DNA of 64,000 nucleotides from Sphingopyxis sp. L1A2A (GCF_005502465.1 NZ_SCOT01000007.1:1-64000), one strand, 5' to 3'. Positions 19,285-28,533 are shown, counted from the first letter of the stretch. A program made the numbers and translations. The notes: generated by a model from the sequence alone, not told the origin.

Positions 19285-20621
19285 GCCGCAGTTACCACGA
19301 CCAGCCACGGCACCCCGGCGATCACCGCGGTCTGCCAAAAGTCCGCATCGAGCGCCATCGTCACCGCGATCGCGGCGAGCAGCGCCAGCCCCAATATCTG
19401 GGCATAGGGGAAGAACGGCATCTGTACCGGCAGGTCGGCGGCGCGATGCTGACGGCGGAAACGCAGGTGGCTGACCAGAATCGTGCTCCACACGAGCAGC
19501 CCACCGAACAACGTGATCCCGAACAGATAATTATACGCCAGCGGGGTCAGGATCGACACCGACGCCGCGGCGAGGATACAGACGCCGGTCAGCAATGTGG
19601 CGCGCATCGGCACCTTTTGCGCGTTCAACTGACCCAGCGCGCGCGGGGCATAGCCGCCGCGCGCCAGCGAAAACAGCATCCGCGACCCCATATAGATGCT
19701 GGTGTTCATCGCCGACAACGCCGCCGAGGCGACGACGAAGTTCATCACCCCCGCCGCATAGGGAATCCCGGCGCTCGCGAACATCTTCACGAACGGGCTC
19801 TCGGTGACAACTTTGGCGCCCGATTCAGTCCACGGCAGGAAGGCGACGATGATGAACAGCGCGAGGATGTAGAACAGGAACAATCGCGCCGCCATCGTGC
19901 GCAGCGCCGCGGGGATCGCGGTTTTCGGATCCTTCGCCTCGCTGGCGGTGCCGACGACAAACTCCAGCCCCATGAAGGAAAACAGCGCCATCAGCACCGC
20001 CATCCACACGCCTGAAAAGCCGTTGGGGAAAAAGCCGCCCGCGAGCCCGGTGACATTGTGCAGCCCGACCGGATCGCCGACGATGCCAAAGATGCGCGAC
20101 AGGCCGACCATGATGAAACCGACGATCGCCGACACCTTGATCACGGTCAGCCAATATTCGACCGACCCGAAATTATGCACCGCGCGGGTGTTGACCCATA
20201 CGACGACCGCGGCGCTGCCGATCGCCCACATCCACACCGGCGTATCGGGGTACCACCAGCTCATATAGATGCCGACCGCGACCGCCTCGCTGCCGATCAG
20301 CAGCACCTGCTGGATCCAGTAAGTATAGCGGACGATGAACCCCATCATCGGGCCAAGATAGATTTCGGCATAGGTACCGAACGACCCGGCGGTCGGGTGG
20401 ACGACCGCCATTTCGGACAGGCTGAACACCATGATCACCGCGATCAACGCCGCGATCGCATAACTGACCAGCACCGCGGGACCGGCATAGCCGATCGCGA
20501 TGCCCGACCCCATGAACAGCCCGGTGCCGATCGCGCCGCCCAGCCCGATCATGATGATCTGCGCCTTGGTCAAGCCGCGCTCAAGTCCGCCCTCGCGGTC
20601 CACAAAGGCCTGTTCGTCCAT
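19236..20621 (-). CDS. Amino acid permease (AAT family)
   Basis: The membrane protein of 461 residues begins with LTKAQIIMIGLGGAIGTGLF, the hallmark of the AAT branch of APC transporters, and shows about 12 hydrophobic segments. It probably imports an amino acid such as kynurenine, hydroxykynurenine or tryptophan, or handles the alanine released by kynureninase. ATG 20621 is chosen because GAGGGGG is 7 bases upstream; starts at 20627 and 20648 are in frame, and the latter overlaps the kynureninase stop. It is the last gene of the ThDP-ALDH-kynU operon. Confidence 0.92.
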   Translation of the reverse strand: MDEQAFVDREGGLERGLTKAQIIMIGLGGAIGTGLFMGSGIAIGYAGPAVLVSYAIAALIAVIMVFSLSEMAVVHPTAGSFGTYAEIYLGPMMGFIVRYTYWIQQVLLIGSEAVAVGIYMSWWYPDTPVWMWAIGSAAVVVWVNTRAVHNFGSVEYWLTVIKVSAIVGFIMVGLSRIFGIVGDPVGLHNVTGLAGGFFPNGFSGVWMAVLMALFSFMGLEFVVGTASEAKDPKTAIPAALRTMAARLFLFYILALFIIVAFLPWTESGAKVVTESPFVKMFASAGIPYAAGVMNFVVASAALSAMNTSIYMGSRMLFSLARGGYAPRALGQLNAQKVPMRATLLTGVCILAAASVSILTPLAYNYLFGITLFGGLLVWSTILVSHLRFRRQHRAADLPVQMPFFPYAQILGLALLAAIAVTMALDADFWQTAVIAGVPWLVVVTAAYFVWRRVAAGSSAKS

Positions 20622-20644
20622 CGCCATTCCCCCTCGCCCTTCGG

Positions 20645-21916
20645 TCATGTGACGGCGTCGCGTGCCTGATGTTCGAGCTGTTTCCAGACGCCCCGATCCA
20701 TGATCGTTACCAGCCGGTCGACGGCATCCCAGACGTCGGCATAGCCGACGTAGAGCGGGGTAAAGCCGAAGCGCACCGTGTCGGGGGCGCGGAAATCGCC
20801 GATCACCCCGGCGGCGATCAGCGCGCGCATGATCGGATAACCCTCGGCATGTGCAAACGACACCTGACTGCCGCGCGCCGCGGCCGCGCGCGGCGAAGCC
20901 AGGGTAAAGCCATGGGCGGAACACCGCTGTTCGACCAATCGAATGAACAGGTCGGTCAGCGCCATCGATTTGGCGCGGATCGCCGCCATGTCGGCCTGCA
21001 GATGAATATCGAGCCCGGTTTCGACGAGCGCCATCGACAGGATCGGCTGGGTGCCGATCAGAAACTGGCGCAGCCCCGGCTGCGGCCGATAGCCCGGTTC
21101 AAACGCAAAGGGTGCGGCATGGCCCCACCACCCGGTGACGGGTTGCAACGCCTGCCCCTGATGCCGCTTGGCCGCGAACAGGAAGGCGGGCGAACCGGGG
21201 CCGCCGTTCAGATATTTATAGGTGCAGCCGACCGCAAAATCGGCGCCCGCGCCATTCAGATCGACCGGCATCGCCCCGGCGCTGTGGCACAGATCCCAGA
21301 CCGCGAGCGCCCCCGCGCCGTGAGCGCGCGCGGTGATCGCCGCCATGTCGTGGATATGGCCGCTCTTGTAATGGACATGGGTGATCGCGACGGCGACGGT
21401 GTTTTCGTCGATGGCGTCCGCAATCTCGTCCTTCTCGCACAATCGTACCGACACGCGCCCGCCGGTCGCCGCTGCGACGCCTTCGGCGATATAATTGTTG
21501 GTCGGGAAATTGCTGCCCTCGAGGATCAGCACGCCACGATCGGGCCGCATCGCGACCGCCGCCGACAAGACCTTGAACAGATTCTGGCTGGTCGAATCGC
21601 AAACGATAACCTCGCCCGCCGCGGCGCCAATCAACGGCGCCAGCTTGTCGCCCAGCCGCACCGGCAGATCGAACCAGCCGGCACTGTTCCAGCTTTTGAT
21701 CAGGTCGGTGCCCCATTCGTGCGTCACGACACCTTGCGCCCGCGCGCTCGCCGCCTTCGGCATCGCGCCCAGCGAATTGCCGTCGAGATAGATCATCCCG
21801 TCGGGCAGCACGAACTGGTCGCGCATCGGCGCCAGCGCGTCGGCGCGATCCATCGCCTCGCACCAAGCGCGGTCGGGCGTTTCAGGAATTTTGATCGTGG
21901 CGGCTTGAAGCGTCAT
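20645..21916 (-). CDS. kynU: Kynureninase
   Basis: It cleaves kynurenine or 3-hydroxykynurenine to (3-hydroxy)anthranilate and alanine using PLP. The length of 423 residues fits the family. Signatures are YLDGNSLG near the N-terminus, TSQNLFK, the PLP-phosphate and Asp region VWDLCHSAGA, and the Schiff-base Lys at about 234 in GCTYKYLNGGPGSP. It overlaps the upstream aldehyde dehydrogenase gene by 35 bases. With no anthranilate-degrading enzymes in view but a complete 3-hydroxyanthranilate route, 3-hydroxykynurenine is the likely substrate. Confidence 0.96.
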   Translation of the reverse strand: MTLQAATIKIPETPDRAWCEAMDRADALAPMRDQFVLPDGMIYLDGNSLGAMPKAASARAQGVVTHEWGTDLIKSWNSAGWFDLPVRLGDKLAPLIGAAAGEVIVCDSTSQNLFKVLSAAVAMRPDRGVLILEGSNFPTNNYIAEGVAAATGGRVSVRLCEKDEIADAIDENTVAVAITHVHYKSGHIHDMAAITARAHGAGALAVWDLCHSAGAMPVDLNGAGADFAVGCTYKYLNGGPGSPAFLFAAKRHQGQALQPVTGWWGHAAPFAFEPGYRPQPGLRQFLIGTQPILSMALVETGLDIHLQADMAAIRAKSMALTDLFIRLVEQRCSAHGFTLASPRAAAARGSQVSFAHAEGYPIMRALIAAGVIGDFRAPDTVRFGFTPLYVGYADVWDAVDRLVTIMDRGVWKQLEHQARDAVT

Positions 21917-23348
21917 GGAAACATATCACCTTTGTCTGGGACATTTCGCGCATCGCAAAGCGCACGCCTTCACGCCCCATATTGCCCCGCCCCGCGCCGC
22001 CGAACGGCATGGCGTCGAGCCGGTAGTCGGTCGAATCGTTGATCATCACCCCGGCGACCCGCAAGCGCAGCGCCGCGTGGCGCGCGTGGCGGATCGATTC
22101 GGTAAAGATCGCTGCGTGGATGGCATAATCGGCGCGGTTGGCGGCGTCGATGGCCGCGTCGAGGTCGGTGAAACGAAACAGGCTGGCGACCGGGCCAAAG
22201 GCTTCGTGACAGGCAACGCGCGCATCGTCGGCGACGTTCGCCAGCAAGGTCGGCCGCACCAGCGTTCCCGCCCGCTCGCCGCCGGTCAGCAAGGTCGCGC
22301 CCTCGGCCACCGCCTCGGCCGTCCATGCGACGATCCGTTCGGCCTGATCGACCGAGATCATCGGCCCGATGTCGGTGGCGGGGTCGGTCGGATCGCCGAC
22401 GCGCAAGTCTTTAACGCGCGCCACGAGCGCATCGCGAAAGGCGTCATGGACGGCTGCGTGAACATAGATGCGCTGCACCCCGATGCAATTCTGCCCCGCC
22501 GCGCCAAAGGCACCCGCCACGCAGGCATCGGCCGCCCTGGCGATGTCGGCATCGTCCATGATGATCACCGGACCATTGCCGCCAAGCTCCATCGCCAGCC
22601 GCTTGATCCCCGCCGCGCGGGCGATCGCCTGACCGACGCTGGCGCCGCCGGTAAAGCTGACCATCGCGACATCGGGGTGCCCGGTCAGCGCATCGCCGAA
22701 ATCGCGCCCGCGCCCGGTCAGCAGCTGCAACGCCCCGTCGGGCAGCCCCGCCGCGAGCAACAGCCGCGCGAGCATGACTGCCACCAGCGGCGCCTGCTCG
22801 GCGGGTTTCAGCACCACCGCATTGCCAGCGCCCAGCGCCGGGCCAAGTTTGTGGCAAATCAGATTGAGCGGATCATTGAACGGTGTGATCGCAGCAATGA
22901 CGCCCAGCGGTTCGTGGATATAATAGCCCGATCGCGCCTCGCCGCCCGGAACGCTGTCGAAGGCGATGGTTTCGCCCGCGAGCCGCGTCGCTTCTTCGGC
23001 CGACAGGCGCAGCGTGTTGACCGCCCGCGCGACTTCGCGCGCCGCGCTGCGGATCGGCTTGCCCGTCTCGGCGGTGATCGCGGCGGCGAAGCGGTCGGCA
23101 TCGCTCGCCAGCACCGTCGCCGCATTGTGCAAGATACGCGCCCGCGCGCCGGTCGACAGCGCGCGCATCGCTTCCGCGCCCGCGACCGCGCTCGCCACCG
23201 CGCGATCGACATGACCCGCATCGGCGCAGGCCACGTCGCCCAGTGCTTCGCCCGACCAGGGGCTGATCACCGCCATCGTATCGCTCGCCGCTTCCCAGCG
23301 GCCGCCGATCAACAGCGATCGCCCGCCGTCGAACGCGACATGCATCAT
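21882..23348 (-). CDS. NAD(P)-dependent aldehyde dehydrogenase (second copy)
   Basis: A 488-residue ALDH with Glu in MELGGNGPVIIM and catalytic Cys in GQNCIGVQRIYV. The sequence type resembles lactaldehyde or phosphonoacetaldehyde dehydrogenases rather than the semialdehyde enzyme in the main operon. Its ATG overlaps the stop of the ThDP enzyme gene (ATGA), so both are made together: a decarboxylase making an aldehyde and a dehydrogenase oxidising it. The true substrate is not known. Confidence 0.9.
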   Translation of the reverse strand: MMHVAFDGGRSLLIGGRWEAASDTMAVISPWSGEALGDVACADAGHVDRAVASAVAGAEAMRALSTGARARILHNAATVLASDADRFAAAITAETGKPIRSAAREVARAVNTLRLSAEEATRLAGETIAFDSVPGGEARSGYYIHEPLGVIAAITPFNDPLNLICHKLGPALGAGNAVVLKPAEQAPLVAVMLARLLLAAGLPDGALQLLTGRGRDFGDALTGHPDVAMVSFTGGASVGQAIARAAGIKRLAMELGGNGPVIIMDDADIARAADACVAGAFGAAGQNCIGVQRIYVHAAVHDAFRDALVARVKDLRVGDPTDPATDIGPMISVDQAERIVAWTAEAVAEGATLLTGGERAGTLVRPTLLANVADDARVACHEAFGPVASLFRFTDLDAAIDAANRADYAIHAAIFTESIRHARHAALRLRVAGVMINDSTDYRLDAMPFGGAGRGNMGREGVRFAMREMSQTKVICFHDASSRHDQNS

Positions 23349-24973
23349 GGCTTGTCCTTGCGCAGGACCAGCCCGTCATATTCGCGGCTGTCGAGCAGGG
23401 CTTCGACGATCACCGGGCCGTTCGCGGCAAAACCCGCCTCCAGCGCGGCGCGGAATTCTGCCGGATCGCGCGCGACGGTCACCGGAACCCCGAACAGCGA
23501 CGGCCCGCCGATCGTCCCCTCGGCGCGCACCGGTGTGCCGTAAATGGGGTTCTGCTTCTTTTCCTGCTTGATGCGGATCAACGCGAGGTCGTTGTCGGTA
23601 AAGATGACGATGACGAGCGGCAGCTTTTCGCGCACCGCGGTCGCCAGTTCGCCCGCCGTCATCAAAAATCCACCATCGCCCAGAACGCAGCAGACCGGCG
23701 TGTCGGGGCGGCAGAGCTTTGCGGCGATCGCCGACGGCAGGCCAAAGCCCATCGCCGACCAGCCGTTCGACATGATCTGGGTTCCCGGCGCCGGGGTGCG
23801 CCAATGCTGGCCGATCAGATGGGTATGCGCCCCAACGTCGCAGGTCATAATACCATCGTCGGGCAGCACGTCGCGCAGCACATCGAGCGCGGCGCATGGA
23901 CTAAAGGCGCCTTCGCGCCCGACAAGCCGCGCAAACATTGCGTCCTTGCGCGCGCCAAGCGCCGCCAGATCCCAGTCCTTGGCGGCGGCAGGCAGTGCCA
24001 GCAGCGCATCGAGCGTCGGCGCAATCGTCCCCACTGCATCGGCGGCCAGCGGATGCACCGCGGTATCGATGTCGGCGGGCGCGATGTCGATGCTGGCGAG
24101 CGCCAGCCCGTCGCGCATCCAGTTTTCATAATTGAATTCGATCGGATCATAACCGACCGCGACGACCAGATCGGCCTCGGCATGGGTCACGCCCACCATG
24201 TCGGACAAGGCGTGGAACAGCACCCCGGCGTAATTCGGATGCGTTTCAGCCACCATGCCCTTGGCCATCGGCGTCAATAGTATCGGCAGGCCGAACCGTT
24301 CGGCCAGCGCCACGATGCGGTCCTGCACCCCCGCGTGAACTGCACCCAGCCCGATCGCCAGCACCGGCTTGCGGGCAGCGGTGAAAGCCGCGACGAGCGC
24401 GGCGACATCATCGGCGGCGGCGGCAGGCACCGGATCGGCGGCGACCGGCGGCATCTGCGCCTCATCGACCGCGACCGCGCTCATCCCCTGGGGCAGTCCG
24501 ACATGCACCGCGCCGGGGCGGCCCGACAGCGCGATCCGCGCCGCTTCGGCCAGCGTCTCGACGGCGGTGTCGGGTTCAATACGCATCGTCGCCTTGGTCA
24601 GCGGCGCGAACAGCGCCTGATGGTCGATCCCCATCTGGATCGTGCGATTACGCCAGGGCGCGGGCATTTCGTCGGTCAGCGCGATCATCGGTGACCGGTC
24701 GAGCGTCGCGCCGCCGACGCCGGTGGCAAGGTTGGTCGCGCCGGGTCCAAAGGTGCCGAAACAGACGCCCGGCACCCCGGTCAGCCGGCCGCAAATATCG
24801 GCCATGAAGCCCGCGCCGCCTTCATGGCTGGCCAGCACGAAGTCGATGCCGTCAGTGGTACGGATCGCCTCCATATAATCGACCCAGCCGCCGCTCGGCA
24901 CACCAAAGATATGGCGCACCCCCAGATCGCGGAGCGCCACAACGACATTGCGGGCCACATTGGTCGATTTCAT
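23345..24973 (-). CDS. Thiamine diphosphate-dependent enzyme (2-oxo acid decarboxylase/acetolactate synthase-like)
   Basis: The 542 residues show three domains. The N-terminal PYR domain has the cofactor-activating E51 (ASHEGGAGFMAD), a central domain follows, and the C-terminal PP domain has GDG (432-434) followed by TDND about 27 residues later for Mg-ThDP binding. The family contains acetolactate synthase, benzoylformate decarboxylase and sulfopyruvate decarboxylase types. Pairing with an aldehyde dehydrogenase favours non-oxidative decarboxylation of a 2-oxo acid. AAGGA precedes the ATG. It is the first gene of the operon that contains kynU, but no step of the known kynurenine route needs it. 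Confidence 0.88.
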   Translation of the reverse strand: MKSTNVARNVVVALRDLGVRHIFGVPSGGWVDYMEAIRTTDGIDFVLASHEGGAGFMADICGRLTGVPGVCFGTFGPGATNLATGVGGATLDRSPMIALTDEMPAPWRNRTIQMGIDHQALFAPLTKATMRIEPDTAVETLAEAARIALSGRPGAVHVGLPQGMSAVAVDEAQMPPVAADPVPAAAADDVAALVAAFTAARKPVLAIGLGAVHAGVQDRIVALAERFGLPILLTPMAKGMVAETHPNYAGVLFHALSDMVGVTHAEADLVVAVGYDPIEFNYENWMRDGLALASIDIAPADIDTAVHPLAADAVGTIAPTLDALLALPAAAKDWDLAALGARKDAMFARLVGREGAFSPCAALDVLRDVLPDDGIMTCDVGAHTHLIGQHWRTPAPGTQIMSNGWSAMGFGLPSAIAAKLCRPDTPVCCVLGDGGFLMTAGELATAVREKLPLVIVIFTDNDLALIRIKQEKKQNPIYGTPVRAEGTIGGPSLFGVPVTVARDPAEFRAALEAGFAANGPVIVEALLDSREYDGLVLRKDKP

Positions 24974-25021
24974 GCGCGATCCTTCAAACAGAGCCAGTCT
25001 CGGCGACCGGCCTAGGCGCGT

Positions 25022-25078
25022 CGGTCATAAACAAATAATACCGAATGACCGCGTCGATATATTCCAGAGGTTATAGAG
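25022..25078. promoter_or_regulatory. Promoter/operator region before the ThDP-ALDH-kynU operon
   Basis: Between the FAA hydrolase stop and the ThDP gene lies a perfect inverted repeat CGGTCAT-N16-ATGACCG (25022-25051), and GGTTATAGAG at 25069-25078. The GTTATAG core also occurs before the main operon and before the LysR gene, suggesting one shared regulator. Confidence 0.45.
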
Positions 25079-25084
25079 TGCCGG

Positions 25085-25768
25085 TCAGACGAAGCGGTTG
25101 GCGATCGCACCGATGCCGTCGATGCCGCCCGTCACCCGGTCGCCAGCGACGATCCGGCCGACCCCCGCCGGGGTACCGGTGTAGATCAGATCGCCTGCCT
25201 GCAGTTCGACATAGGTCGACAGTTCGGCGATGATGTCAGTCACCGGCCAGATCAGGTCGGCAATGTCGCCGTCCTGGCGCAGCTCGTCATTCACCGACAG
25301 CCAGATGCGCGCCGACGCGGGATGGCCGACCTCGGCCACCCGCCGGATCGGTGACAAGACTGCACTATGGTCGAAACCCTTGGCCATGTCCCACGGGCGC
25401 CCGCCCGCCTTGGCATCGGCTTGCAGGTCGCGGCGGGTCAGGTCGTTGCCGACCGCATAACCAAACACCGCCGCCCGCGCGTCATCCTCGCCGATATTCG
25501 CGCCGCCGCTGCCCAGTGCCACGACCAGCTCGATTTCGTGATGCAAGTTGGCGGTGCGCGGCGGCATCGCAATATCGGCGCTCCCCGTGATGACTGCATC
25601 GGCGGGTTTGGAAAAGAAAAAGGGCGGTTCGCGGTCGGGATCGCCGCCCATTTCGCGCGCATGATCGGCGTAATTCTTGCCGACGCAAAATATGCGCCGG
25701 ATCGGAAACCGTTGATCGCTGCCGTCGATTTCGGCGGACGGGGTTGCGACCGGAAAAACGAGATTCAT
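25085..25768 (-). CDS. FAA hydrolase family protein, fumarylpyruvate/acylpyruvate hydrolase-like
   Basis: The 227-residue protein has the pattern of short FAH enzymes such as fumarylpyruvate hydrolase and FAHD1: FCVGKNYADHAREMG, REPPFFFSKPADA, metal ligands in HHEIELVVALG and GYAVGNDLTRRD, and KGFDHSAVLSP. These hydrolyse acylpyruvates. ATG 25768 follows AGAGGG by 6 bases; the open frame continues upstream without homology. No gentisate pathway is present in the window, so the substrate may be another acylpyruvate. It is the last gene of the TonB-LVIVD-lipoprotein operon. Confidence 0.88.
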   Translation of the reverse strand: MNLVFPVATPSAEIDGSDQRFPIRRIFCVGKNYADHAREMGGDPDREPPFFFSKPADAVITGSADIAMPPRTANLHHEIELVVALGSGGANIGEDDARAAVFGYAVGNDLTRRDLQADAKAGGRPWDMAKGFDHSAVLSPIRRVAEVGHPASARIWLSVNDELRQDGDIADLIWPVTDIIAELSTYVELQAGDLIYTGTPAGVGRIVAGDRVTGGIDGIGAIANRFV

Positions 25769-25785
25769 GATGCGCCCTCTTCTAT

Positions 25786-26703
25786 TCAAGCCGGCGGATA
25801 AAGCACCGCACGGCACTGGCCCAGATCGGCGCCACCCAGGCCGCTTTGCTTGTCGGCGTTCCATGGGCTGCCCATCTTGTCCTCGGGCCGATACCAAAAG
25901 CCGTAGAGCTTGTCGTTCGCCGCCACCAGCGTCGCCGAACCGATGCTACCTTCCTCGTTCGAAAACCAGGCAAGCCGCATGATCCGGCCGAACATCGTGC
26001 CGCGCAAGGTGCCAAGGCCATCGTTGTAGCACCCCAATATCTCGTTGCCGCGCTGGCGCAGCATGATCGGGCCATATTCGTGCGAATAGACGCCGCTGAT
26101 GTCGGCAACCGCCGCGGCGCCGCGTTGTTCGAGGTCGCCGATCACCGCGACGTCCGACAAGCGCGTTGCCCCGCGGCCCGCCCAATTGCTGTCGACGCGC
26201 AGCCGCAGCCAGCGCGCCAGGCTTTCCCTGGGCAGTTTGACGACGGTCTGCGCGTCAGCCTTCGCTTCGCCGTCAACCAGCACCGCGAACGGCCCCTCGG
26301 GTCCGGCGGTCGATCCGAGCAGCGCAAAGCGCCGCACCGGCGACCCTTCGGCGGTCTGCGACATCGACCCGTCCTCGCGGACCACGGGCTCGAACCGGCT
26401 GTCGATTGCGACCGCATCGATCTTGCCATGGCCCGCGAGTTCGAAATTCAGCGTGTGCGGAAAGCGGATCGTCTTTTCGGACAGCCAGCCATAGGCCGGT
26501 CCGCCATCGACCAGATTGATCGTGTAGGTCGACCAATGCCGCTTCGTTTCGCCCTGATCGGCTTCGGCGATGCCGCCCCAGCTGATGTGCAGGATGTTGT
26601 TTCCTTCCGGTTCGGCAGCCTTCTCTGCCGCCTTTTCTGCAGGCGCGCCCGAGCATCCGGCGAGGAGCAGCGCTCCCGCCAACCCAATCTTCCATTCGTG
26701 CAT
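25786..26703 (-). CDS. Predicted lipoprotein of unknown function with a discoidin-like segment
   Basis: The 305 residues start with a lipoprotein signal (GLAGALLLAGC) and an Ala/Glu-rich linker. The central part contains RWLRLRVDSNWAGRGATRL and DVAVIGDL, which resembles the end of F5/8-type (discoidin) carbohydrate-binding folds. The C-terminal part has SGVYSHEYGPIMLRQRGNEI and GCYNDGLGTLRG, a lipocalin-like layout. It sits between the LVIVD protein and FAA hydrolase genes. It may be an outer membrane or periplasmic partner of the TonB system; no function is assigned. Confidence 0.75.
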   Translation of the reverse strand: MHEWKIGLAGALLLAGCSGAPAEKAAEKAAEPEGNNILHISWGGIAEADQGETKRHWSTYTINLVDGGPAYGWLSEKTIRFPHTLNFELAGHGKIDAVAIDSRFEPVVREDGSMSQTAEGSPVRRFALLGSTAGPEGPFAVLVDGEAKADAQTVVKLPRESLARWLRLRVDSNWAGRGATRLSDVAVIGDLEQRGAAAVADISGVYSHEYGPIMLRQRGNEILGCYNDGLGTLRGTMFGRIMRLAWFSNEEGSIGSATLVAANDKLYGFWYRPEDKMGSPWNADKQSGLGGADLGQCRAVLYPPA

Positions 26704-26726
26704 GATTTCGGTCCTTCAAGATCGAC

Positions 26727-28484
26727 CTAGTGACGTTCGGGCCAGATTCGTTTCGGGGCGGCGAGACGCGGCTTGCCAAGCAGCGGACTCGACAGCGCAT
26801 AAACGCCGTTGACCGAAAAGGCCCAGATGATGTTGCGATCATATTCGGTGAACACCGCGAAGGTCGAATTGCCGAACGTATAGTCGGGCACCTCCTCCTT
26901 GGTCGGGAAACGCGGGACGAAATAGCCCGCAATGCTCGGCTTCGCGGGGTCTTTCACATCGAAAATCTGGATCCCGGCGTTGTAGAAGGCATAGATGGCA
27001 AGACCCTGGCGTCCGCCCTCGGGCTGCCCCAATCCGCCCGACCGTTTCGGCCCGAAGCTGCCGCGCCGCTGACAGAAATCGGTGAAGGACGCACCCGGCG
27101 GCGGCACCGGCCGCGGGAATTTCGCCGCGACCTTCGGGTTGGCCGGATCTCGAACGTCGATTGAGAAAATGTCCTTGAACGGCTCGTAACAATTCTCGTT
27201 CATTGGATAGCCGTTCGAGAAGACAAAGCCGGTGCGGTCATATTGGCTGACATCGACATTGTCGAACTCGGTGCCGGCATAGCTTGGCGGCACGCTGAGG
27301 TGGCCGAGCGTCTTCGGCGCCGCCGGGTTAGCAAGGTCGAAGGTGTAGAAGCCCAGCCCGCCCATGCCGCCGAAACCGATCCGGCCGCCCGCCTCGATCG
27401 GCTTGGCCAGCACGATCGGGTTGCGCGATCCCATCCAGCTCGTCCGGTTGCCCGCGCGCGGGTTGGCGAGATAGGCGGCCTCGCTGTCCTTGTCGCCCAG
27501 CCGCTGCCCCGGCACGCTGATCTGCGACACGAATTTGGGGTTGGCGGGGTCCGCCATGTCCCAGACCTGATAACCGGGCGAATAGAGATAGTCGGGATAT
27601 TCGGTCAGCGAATAGCTGTCGTCGGGCGCCGCCGACAACAGCATATATTTGCCGCCCCACCAGGTCGCCGCATCGAGCGCCCCCGATCCCTGCTGCTTGC
27701 CGATCGGCGCGTCGGGGTGCTGATAGTCGGTGGTGCGCGTCGCGATCATATCCCACGTATCGGGGGTCGGGCCGTTCATCACGAACACCTTGAAACCCTT
27801 GAGCGAATTGTAATTGCGCTGCGCCGCGACCTTGTCGGGCTGGCGCAGCTTGTCGTCCATCAGGCCAAAGCGCCCGATCTCGTAGGACGCGACCAGCACA
27901 TTGCGCTGCAGTTTCTGGTTCCACGCGATGGTGACGCCGCCGAAATAGTCGGTGACGGCCGATGCATCCCAATCTTCGCTCGAACCCTTGGCATCCCAGA
28001 CGCCGCCGCGCGACCACACGATTTTTGCCTTGGCCGGATCGGTGACGTCCATGATCCGCAGATAGTCGCGGTCGTGGGTGTAGAGGTATCTTTTGCCGCC
28101 GAAATCGACGACACTGGCCCACGCATGCCAGGGCGAGGTCACGCCGGGATAAAAACCGATCACCTCGACATTTTTGGCGTAACTGTTCTGGTCCCAATGA
28201 TCGAGTTGGCCCGCAAAATTGGGCGCATTGGTGGTCAGCGGGGTCGCGACCGGGTGACGAAATGCGCCGGTCGCCGGGTTCATGCCATAATCGACATCGG
28301 GCACCGGCGGGCGCGGCGGGTTTTCGGGCGCCGCCTCGTGCCACGCCTTCAGATAGGGATCGACGATGTTGACCGGACCGGTGGCATGACCGCCTTCGCC
28401 GCTCGCCGCGGTCAGCACGGTGGCATAGAGCAGCCCGGCGATGACCGCCGCGCCGCTGCCGATGATCCTCACTCTGCGTTTCAT
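26727..28484 (-). CDS. Secreted LVIVD repeat-containing protein (copy 1)
   Basis: This 585-residue exported protein has a basic, hydrophobic leader (MKRRVRIIGSGAAVIAGLLY) and several LVIVD-type units such as LRIMDVTDPAKAKIVW, YQVWDMADPANPKFVSQISV, FYTFDLANPAAPKTLGHLSV and IQIFDVKDPAKPSIAGYFV. These predict a beta-propeller. A GGGGA site 7 bases before ATG 28484 decides the start. It lies 49 bases behind a TonB receptor gene and is paralogous to the divergent copy 2. The family has no established enzymatic role; it may bind or process the imported substrate. Confidence 0.85.
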   Translation of the reverse strand: MKRRVRIIGSGAAVIAGLLYATVLTAASGEGGHATGPVNIVDPYLKAWHEAAPENPPRPPVPDVDYGMNPATGAFRHPVATPLTTNAPNFAGQLDHWDQNSYAKNVEVIGFYPGVTSPWHAWASVVDFGGKRYLYTHDRDYLRIMDVTDPAKAKIVWSRGGVWDAKGSSEDWDASAVTDYFGGVTIAWNQKLQRNVLVASYEIGRFGLMDDKLRQPDKVAAQRNYNSLKGFKVFVMNGPTPDTWDMIATRTTDYQHPDAPIGKQQGSGALDAATWWGGKYMLLSAAPDDSYSLTEYPDYLYSPGYQVWDMADPANPKFVSQISVPGQRLGDKDSEAAYLANPRAGNRTSWMGSRNPIVLAKPIEAGGRIGFGGMGGLGFYTFDLANPAAPKTLGHLSVPPSYAGTEFDNVDVSQYDRTGFVFSNGYPMNENCYEPFKDIFSIDVRDPANPKVAAKFPRPVPPPGASFTDFCQRRGSFGPKRSGGLGQPEGGRQGLAIYAFYNAGIQIFDVKDPAKPSIAGYFVPRFPTKEEVPDYTFGNSTFAVFTEYDRNIIWAFSVNGVYALSSPLLGKPRLAAPKRIWPERH

Positions 28485-28533
28485 CGGCATGTCCCCATTG
28501 TGTTGATCCAAGATAGCATGGCCCCGGCCCGCC

